This document shows, piece by piece, positions 24,801 to 31,229 of a DNA stretch of 52,619 nucleotides; positions within the stretch are counted from its first letter, which is position 1, and the number at the start of each line of letters is the position of its first letter. The DNA comes from Clostridiales bacterium (GTDB taxonomy: Bacteria > Bacillota > Clostridia > Oscillospirales > Oscillospiraceae). The position numbers were made by a program, and so were the translations under genes. A model generated the notes under the pieces. It did not search any database and was not told where the DNA came from. It was given only the letters and a program-made list of their open reading frames with translations. The stretch spans positions 1 to 52,619 of the forward strand of contig JAJPXB010000012.1 in assembly GCA_021205695.1 (NCBI GenBank). The letters are read 5' to 3'.

Positions 24801-27044
24801 CTTATAGACGTTTTTCAGCTCGCGCTCCCAGCGATGGTAGATGGTGTCGCACTGGGCCAGCTCATCCTGAAAATCGATAAGCCAGCGGATGCCGCTCTCA
24901 ATGCTGTCGGAGGTGAGCTTGCCCTTGTAGCAGCTCTCCAGCTGAGAGCGGAGGTCGGAGCGGCTGCGGAGCAGGCCGACGCCCCAGGCGCCCACCTCCT
25001 TGTCCCAACGGGCCAGCAGGGAGCGGCCGTCCAGAGCCAGAAAATCCTCGTTCCAGTCCCGGAGGATGACCTCCTTGCTCTCCTTGGCCTGTTTTCCGTG
25101 GCGGATCAGCTCCCCCACGTCCCAGAGCAGCCCCTGGAGGTTGGAACAGGCGCCCCACTCTCCGGGGATATCCTTCCAGCGGGCCAGCTCGGCGGCGATC
25201 TCGTTGTATCGCTCCCAGCTGTCCCGGGTGGTGGGGGCGGGTACCTGGAGCACCTTCGACCACTGGCGGCCCACCTGTTCCAGACCGTTGAGCAGCCCCT
25301 CCGCCTGGGTGAGCAGACGGCGGAGAGCGCTCTCCCGGTCAGGCTCCTTAGGCAGCGTCCACTCCGCCTGGAGAAAGCTCCACTGTTGCTCCAGACTGAC
25401 GGCGTCCATGTCGAATACGCTCTCGTCCCAGTCCGCCAGCACCTGCTCCTGGAGGGAGCGGAGGCGCTCCGTGCGCTCCCGAAGCTCCTGGACGGTGTCG
25501 GACAGCATGGGGATCTTGGAGGAGCTGCACCATCCGGCGGGATAGTCCTGCCACTCCAGAAGGAGCCCGGCGGTGTCCGACAGATGGCTCCAGTCCTCCC
25601 GGGAGGAGGGGGCGGTCATTCCTGTGCGCGCGCACCAGTCCGCTCCGGCGTCCTCCAGGGTGTCCAGAGCGGCAAACAGCTCCTCTGCCCGGGCAGGGAT
25701 CTCCTCCTCCAGCTCCGGGCGGTATTCGCAGCCCCAGACCAGGTCGAGGGGGTGCGACCGGGGAGGCTGAGCCAAAGCGCGTGCGGCCTGGGCCAGATCG
25801 CCGGAGCAGTCCAGCCGGGTCCGGAGGCCGTCGGCGTCCAGATGGCTGAGCATGGGGGAGGACAGGGTGAGCAGGCCCTCGGTGGCCCGCTCCTCCAGAC
25901 AGTGACAGATGAGCTGATAGGGGCTGAGCCCACAGCGGCTGGGGGTGTGAAGGGCGGCCACATATCGGTCCAGGCGGTGACTCACCTGGAGAGACTGCTG
26001 GGACAGGGAGAAAAAGTCCTCTCCCTCCATCCGGGGCCTGCGCTGGAGGGCCAGATTGAACTGCCGCAGCACCGCTTTTTTCCGGTCGCCGGACTGGGGG
26101 ATGTGGAGGCAGAGCTGCCCCAGGCCAAGACCCTCCATCCGGTGAAGCAGGTCGGCGCGATCCCGGTCTGTCCGGGCCACCGCCAGAATGTGCTGACGCC
26201 CTCCGATGGCGTTGGCCAGCAGACCCGCCAGCAGCTGCGTCCGCCCGGAGCCCCGTCCGCCGGAGACCAGAAGGTGCCCGTCCCGGCCCAGCCGGGCCAG
26301 AGCAGTCATCTGTACTCCGTCCAGGGGGAGCGGGGTGAGGATACCCTCCTCTTCCGGACCGGACCGGTTCGGGTCGGGGGCGGATTCCGGGGAAAGGGCG
26401 CCGCCTGCACACAGGGCGGCGGCGAGAGAGCCCTCCGGCCACGTCTGGGGCCCGGCGGCATACTGCTCCAGGGCCTCCACCGGGAAGCAGCCCAGCCAGA
26501 GCCCCTCCTCCTGCCGCCAGTCCTCCCGGTCTGCCAGCAGTACCTCCAGCTGCTCCCGGAGAAAGACCCGGCTGAGCCGCCAGCTTCCCTCCGGGGCGGT
26601 GCAATCCTGGGCCAGCCGGTCCAGCAGGGGGCGGTTGAGGATGGGATTCTCGCTGCCCCGGCGAAGCTTCCATGCGCCGGGGACGCCCTCCAGCACCACC
26701 GGGCAGACCAGCATCGGGCCGGCATATTCCTCTCCCAGCACCAGCCGATCCTCCGCCAGACAGAGGACGGGGCTGCCCTGGAGTCTGGCCGCCCGCTCCG
26801 CCGTCAGGGACAGCCGCTCCAGCGCCCGGGCCAGCGCCTCCGGCTCCAGACCGGTGACGGCGGCAGTCTCCGCCCCCTCGGCGGAGTCGTCGGGACAGCA
26901 CAGAGGGACTGCCCGGCCGGAGGCCAGGGCGTTCAGCAGCGTCTCCGCATCCGGACAGAGAATGGGGACCAGGGGGTCGCATCGATCCATCCGGCCCAGA
27001 GGCCCCGTCAGCAGGGGGACGGCATTCCGTTTTTCTTCTTCCAT
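21891..27044 (-). CDS. giant DUF4011/Upf1-like superfamily I helicase homologue with eroded motor motifs
   Basis: A 1717-residue protein with the domain order of DUF4011-DUF3320 helicases: DUF4011-like N-terminus (about 85-155), P-loop region (about 245-330), a long helical insert with internal repeats (about 480-950), second motor half (about 1130-1340), an MTES_1575-type restriction-nuclease fold (about 1415-1495), and DUF3320-like C-terminus (about 1525-1700). The motor looks inactive: Walker A reads GGRGSGRTQ (Lys replaced by Arg268), Walker B reads IDGADR instead of DEAS (about 1159), the GDxxQL motif III reads GDDAPSE, and the motif VI arginines of RLNVAxTRA are lost. In the nuclease the Asp of ID and the Glu of IEcDG are Arg and Leu (IR..., AILLDGPDY). 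The start at 27044 has CAGGAG 8 nt upstream; an ATG at 27062 lies before that site. The frame is intact, so it is not a simple pseudogene. Confidence 0.8.
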   Translation of the reverse strand: MEEEKRNAVPLLTGPLGRMDRCDPLVPILCPDAETLLNALASGRAVPLCCPDDSAEGAETAAVTGLEPEALARALERLSLTAERAARLQGSPVLCLAEDRLVLGEEYAGPMLVCPVVLEGVPGAWKLRRGSENPILNRPLLDRLAQDCTAPEGSWRLSRVFLREQLEVLLADREDWRQEEGLWLGCFPVEALEQYAAGPQTWPEGSLAAALCAGGALSPESAPDPNRSGPEEEGILTPLPLDGVQMTALARLGRDGHLLVSGGRGSGRTQLLAGLLANAIGGRQHILAVARTDRDRADLLHRMEGLGLGQLCLHIPQSGDRKKAVLRQFNLALQRRPRMEGEDFFSLSQQSLQVSHRLDRYVAALHTPSRCGLSPYQLICHCLEERATEGLLTLSSPMLSHLDADGLRTRLDCSGDLAQAARALAQPPRSHPLDLVWGCEYRPELEEEIPARAEELFAALDTLEDAGADWCARTGMTAPSSREDWSHLSDTAGLLLEWQDYPAGWCSSSKIPMLSDTVQELRERTERLRSLQEQVLADWDESVFDMDAVSLEQQWSFLQAEWTLPKEPDRESALRRLLTQAEGLLNGLEQVGRQWSKVLQVPAPTTRDSWERYNEIAAELARWKDIPGEWGACSNLQGLLWDVGELIRHGKQAKESKEVILRDWNEDFLALDGRSLLARWDKEVGAWGVGLLRSRSDLRSQLESCYKGKLTSDSIESGIRWLIDFQDELAQCDTIYHRWERELKNVYKGEETVWVWLETARRVAEESHGWLTELTGSEDFLRKYGSSDEAVAAAEALQTQWEQAREVLGRLDVMIGRTGQPDSRDWLVERRNDCRRLRNLLTIRKQLETQAKEPVALGDLAQALRLMASCQRETEAIDALMERWAAELGDLYDGPDTDWDSLYAASVRAVRSDELLGEMTGDLTLRASLARDPAALDCARVLTDAFRDASDQAGRLEALATAHLTGDGPDWVAQLRAGCQTLLAHLDELEDWMNWRFQCRRGESLGLQSFVNYFDHPIPPEEDVAALFRKSLYWALLQQELDWGPELKRFSAHQFRELLRNYAQLDGELTRQSREALFDLAAARTPDLFREQELQEELGLLRWANRSGARDISLDGLLRGLPRLTRRLFPCILASPADALRCFSSAADGAPVFDYVTIDGADRLAPDLGARVVGLGRTALLLGDDAPSEDTLWANCQAAGVPELRLERCYLLRQESLQWPDRRFFGWRGLDSPHPLDFRVRYKTVVGRMEGNANPAEAAAVTDQAVRLIREGRTDIAIVTLTAEQARDIRRLLAQAAAEGPDIAEALTALPVAPTDECSSQGREIVLFSLTLAGDSSGSLSPARAVLCERSAARHFSDAFAAGREEVWIFSSLDRADWPRLEDDSLTELLDYATGQTLLPEVHPLPCRDRIQEELCVALTERGWLAQPGPISDAIRISHPDRPGTWLLAILLDGPDYGAIPRTRERELGRTELLSDMGWNLCRVWTMDWWQDRERVLEQLVRLLGLLLRREGASQPGSQSEETGSRRSAPPLYAPARLTVMGIRESEVSDPDFRDRIYRAVEEVLEQEAPISFSQLTCRVLTAFGLNAEDEALQNSCAALWRRLGLRVTREAEERYVWRLDQDPDHYRGFRRAQPGEHWREPGDVSCQESANAACYLLREQIILMPGELAAKTARLLGYDPEDEAALDCGRRGVDCAQFMGRVQETPVGTLVLADQR

Positions 27045-27106
27045 AGGGAGCACTCCTGACATCAGGCCCTCCGCCTTGGGACGGAGGGGAGGATATTCTT
27101 AGTGAC

Positions 27107-27112
27107 AGTATA
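27107..27112 (-). promoter_or_regulatory. extended -10 promoter of the giant gene
   Basis: On the minus strand TGCTATACT gives an extended -10 box (hexamer 27107-27112); no good -35 box lies upstream. The leader carries a perfect 7-bp hairpin (CCCTCCG 27067-27073 with CGGAGGG 27082-27088) just before the ribosome binding site. Confidence 0.5.
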
Positions 27113-27159
27113 GCAGAATATCGGAGTGGGGGAAAGAGATTTCTCGTGCGGAAAGCGCG

Positions 27160-27190
27160 AAAAACCGCCCACCCCGGGGGGCGGACGGCA
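27160..27190 (-). terminator. terminator of the cytidylate kinase-like gene
   Basis: On the minus strand CCGCCC (27178-27183) pairs with GGGCGG (27165-27170), with extra flanking pairs, and is followed by TTTTT. Confidence 0.8.
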
Positions 27191-27224
27191 AAGCGCTGTT
27201 CTGACAGTTCGGGAGAGATGCGGC

Positions 27225-27866
27225 TCACTCCATCTCCGCCCTGGCCTGCTCCAGTTCCTGGCCCATGACGGCCATAACATAGGTCTTGATAATGGAGGCG
27301 GCCGCGTCGAAGGGCAGGTCGTCGGTGTCGATGACCAGATGATAGTTCTCCCGACGGCCCCAGGTGCGGTCGGAGTAGAAATTGTGGTAGGCGGCCCGGC
27401 TCTTGTCGATCTGCTTGACGTAGGCCCTGGCCCGGCTCTCGTTGAGGGTCAGCCGCTCCATGGTGCGGGCGATGCGGGCCTCCAGTCCGGCCTGGACAAA
27501 GATGTTCACCGTCTTTGTGTAGCCGGAGAGCACGTCGTCTGCGCATCTGCCCACAATGACGGCGGGGGTCTGATCCGCCACGGTGCGGATGATGGAGGAC
27601 TGGACAGAGTAGAGCTGATCGCTGATGGGCATGGAATAGGCGCTGCCCGCACCCAGCCGGTTGATGGCGTACAGGAAGCTGTTGGTGGCGGTGGTCTCCT
27701 CTACCCGGCGGAAGAGCTTGGGATCGAAGTGGCTCTCCTGAGAGGCCAACTCGATGATCTCGTTGTCATAGAAGGGGATCTCCAGCAGGGCGGCCAGCTG
27801 CCGCCCGATCTCTGCGCCGCCGGAGGCAAACTGACGGCTGATGGTGATTACGGGGTATGTCTTCAT
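27225..27866 (-). CDS. cytidylate kinase-like family protein
   Basis: A 213-residue protein of the cytidylate kinase-like (Cytidylate_kin2) family. It opens with ITISRQFASGGAEIGRQLAALL, a variant P-loop in which the usual GxxGxGKS is replaced by SGGAEIG, then has PAVIVGRCADDVL (about 100-113), VNIFVQA, and the LID-like RARAYVKQIDKSRAAYHNFYSDRTWGRRENYHLVIDTD. Homologues are widespread in gut Clostridia and Bacteroides; their substrate is not established, although a nucleoside monophosphate or similar phosphoryl acceptor is likely. I use the ATG at 27866; a GTG at 27875 sits too close to the AAGG. Monocistronic with its own promoter and terminator. Confidence 0.85.
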   Translation of the reverse strand: MKTYPVITISRQFASGGAEIGRQLAALLEIPFYDNEIIELASQESHFDPKLFRRVEETTATNSFLYAINRLGAGSAYSMPISDQLYSVQSSIIRTVADQTPAVIVGRCADDVLSGYTKTVNIFVQAGLEARIARTMERLTLNESRARAYVKQIDKSRAAYHNFYSDRTWGRRENYHLVIDTDDLPFDAAASIIKTYVMAVMGQELEQARAEME

Positions 27867-27919
27867 CTGATTCACGACCTTTCAGTGCGGGCAGACGGCC
27901 CGTGACTTTTGATAAATAC

Positions 27920-27948
27920 ATTATAGCAAGTGTGCGGAGAAAATGCAA
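27920..27948 (-). promoter_or_regulatory. promoter of the cytidylate kinase-like gene
   Basis: On the minus strand TTGCAT (27943-27948), a 17-bp spacer and TATAAT (27920-27925). Confidence 0.8.
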
Positions 27949-28058
27949 CCCGTATTTTGCAGGAATGGGAAAAGTTGGAAGAAGCTTCCGGAGCCCCGCA
28001 CAGAGAAGGGGGCGCGAGCCAGAACCGGCGGAGTTCCTTCCAAGGCGTGCTCAATGAT

Positions 28059-28087
28059 TTGCCATTTTCCCCATCTCCTGCTATACT
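28059..28087 (+). promoter_or_regulatory. promoter of the first two-component operon
   Basis: TTGCCA (28059-28064), a 17-bp spacer and TATACT (28082-28087), the latter extended by a TGC immediately upstream. Confidence 0.8.
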
Positions 28088-28119
28088 AAGACAGAGACTG
28101 ACGCTTGGGAGGCCGCGGT

Positions 28120-28794
28120 ATGGAACTGCTGATTATCGAGGACGAACGGCTCATCGCCCAGACCATCGCCGACCTGCTGGAGACGCAGGGAGATCGGGGC
28201 ACCATCGCGCTGGACGGCCCCACCGGACTTCGGGCGGGGCTGGAGCAGCGCTGGGACGCCATTATCCTGGACGTGATGCTGCCGGGGATGGACGGCTTTC
28301 AGGTGCTGCGGGAGCTGCGGGGGCGGGGCGTCCGCACTCCGGTGCTGATGCTCACTGCCCGGATCCAGCTGGACGACCGGGTGACCGGCCTGGACAGCGG
28401 GGCGGACTACTATCTCACCAAGCCCTTTGAGGCGAAGGAGCTGCTGGCCTGTGTGCGGATGCTCACCCGCCGCCGGGAGGAGAGCGCCCCTGCCGTGCTT
28501 TCCTTCGGCGACCTGCGGCTGGAGCTGTCCTCCTGCCTGCTCTGCTGCGGGGAGCGGTCCGTCCGGCTCAGCCGGAAGGAGTTTGAGATCATGGGCCTGC
28601 TGCTGGAGCGGCAGGGACAGAACGTCTCCAAGGACGCCATCCTGCAAAAGGTCTGGGGCACCGGAGAGAGCGCCGACGGGGGCAGCGTGGAGGTCTATAT
28701 CTCCTTCCTGCGGAAGAAGCTGCAGCACCTCGGGAGCCGCTGCGCCATCCGCACCCAGCGCACCCTGGGCTACCGACTGGAGGCAGAGAAATGA
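28120..28794 (+). CDS. OmpR/PhoB-family response regulator (system 1)
   Basis: A 224-residue response regulator. The receiver domain (1-115) has the acidic pair EDE (residues 7-9), phosphoacceptor Asp51 in ILDVMLPGMDG, the Thr of MLTAR and the Lys of TKPF. The C-terminal winged helix (about 125-222) has the recognition region SKDAILQKVWG and the wing ending in RTLGYRLE. GGGAGG at 28107-28112 supports the start. Its stop overlaps the kinase ATG as ATGA, so the two are coupled. Target genes are unknown. It is a close paralogue of the regulator at 43713. Confidence 0.94.
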   Translation: MELLIIEDERLIAQTIADLLETQGDRGTIALDGPTGLRAGLEQRWDAIILDVMLPGMDGFQVLRELRGRGVRTPVLMLTARIQLDDRVTGLDSGADYYLTKPFEAKELLACVRMLTRRREESAPAVLSFGDLRLELSSCLLCCGERSVRLSRKEFEIMGLLLERQGQNVSKDAILQKVWGTGESADGGSVEVYISFLRKKLQHLGSRCAIRTQRTLGYRLEAEK

Positions 28795-30005
28795 TAAAAC
28801 GGCTTCGGCGCAAATTTATCCTCATTATCATGCTGCTGGTGGGGGCTATGCTGGCCGCCGCGTGCCTGGGCTTTCTGGCCACTATGAAGAGCAGTCTGGA
28901 GGAGGCCAGCGACTCCGTCCTGGAGCGGGTCATCTGGGAGGACGAGACGCCCGCCTGGTCGGTGGGGGAAAGCGAGGTCACTGTCTCCCTGCCCTATTTC
29001 ACCGTGACCGTTATCCCCAACGGCAGCGCAGCCATCATCACATCCAGCCAGTTCTACGACCTGGACGACTCCGAGAGCCTGTTGGGGGCGATCAACGCCG
29101 CGCTGGAGCAGGAGGACAGCATGGGCCTGCTGGAGGACTACGGCCTGCGGTATCTGCGGGAGGCCACCCAGTACGGCTGGAGGCTGGCCTTTGTGGATAT
29201 CTCCTATGAGCAGAACATGCTGAGCCAGGCGGCGGTGAACGTGCTGCTGGTGGGCCTGGCGGCGCTGGGCGTGCTGTTTGTCATCAGCGTCTTTCTGGCC
29301 CGATGGGCCGTCCGGCCGGTGGAGCGCTCCTGGGCGCAGCAGCGGCAGTTCGTGGCCGACGCCTCCCACGAGCTGAAGACCCCCCTGACGGTGATCCTCT
29401 CCAACGCCGACCTGCTGGAAGAGGAGGAGGGACTGTCCGACCAGGCCCGGCACTGGACGGAGAACATCCACACCGGCGGGGAGCAGATGCGGGAGCTGGT
29501 GGAGCAGCTGCTCCTCCTGGCCCGGAGCGACAGCGGCCAGGGACAGTCGGCGCGCTTCCAGCCGACAGACCTGTCCGACCTGGCGGAGACGGCGTCCCTC
29601 ATGTTCGAGCCGGTGGCCTTCGAGGCGGGAAAGCTGCTGGTGCAGGAGATCCAGAAGGGGATCGTCGTGGAGGGGGACTCTGCCCGGCTGAAACGGCTGC
29701 TGGACATTCTGCTGGACAACGCCGTAAAGTACGCCGACCCCGGAGGGCAGATCCGCATCTCCCTGCGGCTGGAGGGCAGACGGGCGCTCCTGGCCGTCTC
29801 CGACCAGGGGACGCCCATGGCGAAGGAGGAGCTGGAGCGCATCTTCCAGCGGTTCTACCGGGCGGACGAGGCCCGGAGCACCCAGGGCTTTGGCCTGGGC
29901 CTGGCGATCGCCCAGAGCATCGCCCAGGAGCACCACGGCAGGCTGTGGGCGGAGTCCGACCCGGCGGGGTGGAACAGCTTTTACTGCTCACTGCCGTTGG
30001 GGTGA
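28791..30005 (+). CDS. sensor histidine kinase (system 1)
   Basis: A 404-residue membrane kinase. Two membrane segments (about 9-30 and 146-168) frame an extracellular sensor of about 110 residues. The second segment leads directly, through a short ARWAVRPVERSW linker, to the H-box FVADASHELKTPLT with His193. The ATPase part has the N-box LLDNAVKYA (Asn310), a reduced G1 (SDQGTPM), the F-box and G2 (GFGLGLAI). The sensor has no recognisable named domain. It is a paralogue of the kinase at 44384, sharing the same sensor length and the LxxVDxSYEQ ending. Confidence 0.93.
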   Translation: MIKRLRRKFILIIMLLVGAMLAAACLGFLATMKSSLEEASDSVLERVIWEDETPAWSVGESEVTVSLPYFTVTVIPNGSAAIITSSQFYDLDDSESLLGAINAALEQEDSMGLLEDYGLRYLREATQYGWRLAFVDISYEQNMLSQAAVNVLLVGLAALGVLFVISVFLARWAVRPVERSWAQQRQFVADASHELKTPLTVILSNADLLEEEEGLSDQARHWTENIHTGGEQMRELVEQLLLLARSDSGQGQSARFQPTDLSDLAETASLMFEPVAFEAGKLLVQEIQKGIVVEGDSARLKRLLDILLDNAVKYADPGGQIRISLRLEGRRALLAVSDQGTPMAKEELERIFQRFYRADEARSTQGFGLGLAIAQSIAQEHHGRLWAESDPAGWNSFYCSLPLG

Positions 30006-30020
30006 GACCGACCTTGCAGA

Positions 30021-30049
30021 TTGTCCTTTCCCCAAAAGCGTGATATAAT
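30021..30049 (+). promoter_or_regulatory. promoter of the SecB-like gene and second two-component system
   Basis: TTGTCC (30021-30026), a 17-bp spacer and consensus TATAAT (30044-30049) extended by TGA. The leader before the ATG at 30108 is about 55 nt. Confidence 0.7.
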
Positions 30050-30107
30050 TGACCTGTACCCGAAAGAGATCCGATCATTTTGCATTTCACATAAGGAGGA
30101 ACCCATT

Positions 30108-30539
30108 ATGGCAACCGTCACTTTGCTTCAGCAGCGTACCCGGGAGATGCATCTCCGCAACGACATCAAAAAGCAGGGGCAGCTCCAGCTCAAGAGCAAC
30201 TTCAACTTTAACGTCAAGTACGCCGCCAACAACCAGAACTGCGTGGCCACCCTTTACCAGAGCTTTGAGGACAAGAGCGGGGCAGAGGAATTCTCCGCCT
30301 CCGTCACCCTGGAGGGGGTGTTCTCGTGTCAGGGAGTGGCCGACGACGAGGATAAAAAGGCCGTCCACCTCCAGGCCTACGAGGCCCTGTTCCCCTATCT
30401 CCAGTCGGTGGTGGGACAGCTTTTCAGCTCCACCGGCTTCCCCGGCTTTATGGTGAAGAAGATCCCTCTGGACGAGGGAAGGGTGGTCGTCTCTCAGAAA
30501 AAGCGGGAGAACGATCCGCCTACCCTGCCCATTGTGTGA
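30108..30539 (+). CDS. SecB-like small protein
   Basis: A 143-residue cytoplasmic protein whose pattern resembles the SecB chaperone fold: alternating strands (FNFNVKYAANNQNCVATLYQSF, then FSASVTLEGVFSCQGV) followed by the helix and motif YEALFPYLQSVVGQLFSSTGFPGFMVKKIPL, matching the LFPYaRe...GGFPPLxLxPV block of SecB. Firmicutes have no classical SecB but carry SecB-fold relatives, such as DUF1149 and toxin-antitoxin chaperones. No toxin or antitoxin neighbour is seen; a PhoBR-type system follows 6 bp later, so this may report or chaperone an envelope client. AAGGAGG precedes the ATG. The assignment rests on pattern, not alignment. Confidence 0.58.
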   Translation: MATVTLLQQRTREMHLRNDIKKQGQLQLKSNFNFNVKYAANNQNCVATLYQSFEDKSGAEEFSASVTLEGVFSCQGVADDEDKKAVHLQAYEALFPYLQSVVGQLFSSTGFPGFMVKKIPLDEGRVVVSQKKRENDPPTLPIV

Positions 30540-30545
30540 TCTGCC

Positions 30546-31229
30546 ATGATCTATCTGGTGGAGGACGACGGCAACATCCGGGAGCTGGTGGTCTACACCC
30601 TGAATCAGACGGGTCTGGAGGCGAAGGGCTTCGGCCTGCCCTCCCAGTTCTGGGCAGCGGTGGAGGAACAGACCCCGGAGCTGGTGTTGCTGGACATTAT
30701 GCTCCCGGAGGAGAGCGGACTGGATATTTTGGCCCGCCTGCGCAGAACGCCGGGGACTGCCCAGACTCCGGTGATGATGCTCACTGCCAAGGACAGCGAA
30801 TATGACAAGGTGGTGGGCCTGGACCGGGGGGCGGACGATTATCTGGCCAAGCCCTTCGGCATGATGGAGCTGACCGCCCGGGTGCGGGCGCTGCTCCGCC
30901 GGACGGCCCGGGAGAACCAGGAGACGGTGTATCAGCTGGACGGCCTGACCGTTTGGCCGGAGAAGCGCCGGGTTCAGGCGGCGGGAACGGAGGTCGTCCT
31001 GACCCGAAAGGAGTTCGATCTGTTGTGCCTGCTGCTGAAAAATGAGGACCGGGTTGTCTCCCGGGAGCAGCTCATCCGGGAGGTCTGGGGCTATACCTAC
31101 CAGGGGGAGAGCCGGACGGTGGATGTCCATGTGCGTACCCTGCGGCAGAAGCTGGGCCGGGCCGGGGACCTGATTGAGACGGTTCGGGGCGTCGGCTATC
31201 GGATCAGGAGGACGAGGGATGAAGCGTAA
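30546..31229 (+). CDS. PhoB/PhoP-like response regulator (system 2)
   Basis: A 227-residue OmpR/PhoB regulator. The receiver has EDD near the N-terminus (residues 6-8), phosphoacceptor Asp50 in VLLDIMLPEESG, MLTAK and AKPFGMMEL. The DNA-binding winged helix (about 130-225) has SREQLIREVWGYTYQGESRTVDVHVRTLRQKL, the PhoB/PhoP recognition-helix type. It starts 6 bp after the SecB-like gene with no evident Shine-Dalgarno sequence, so it is probably translated by reinitiation from the upstream gene. It overlaps the kinase gene by 11 bp. Different from systems 1 and 3. Confidence 0.94.
   Translation: MIYLVEDDGNIRELVVYTLNQTGLEAKGFGLPSQFWAAVEEQTPELVLLDIMLPEESGLDILARLRRTPGTAQTPVMMLTAKDSEYDKVVGLDRGADDYLAKPFGMMELTARVRALLRRTARENQETVYQLDGLTVWPEKRRVQAAGTEVVLTRKEFDLLCLLLKNEDRVVSREQLIREVWGYTYQGESRTVDVHVRTLRQKLGRAGDLIETVRGVGYRIRRTRDEA

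Noticed and set aside
22131..27059. A very long open frame on the plus strand opposite the giant helicase-like gene
   Set aside because: It is a GC-driven shadow: composition is Gly/Pro/Gln/Leu-rich with no domain motif and no ribosome binding site, while the minus-strand product shows clear family features.
21891..27062. Start of the giant gene at 27062
   Set aside because: The only good ribosome binding site (CAGGAG) lies between this ATG and the one at 27044, so the latter is preferred.
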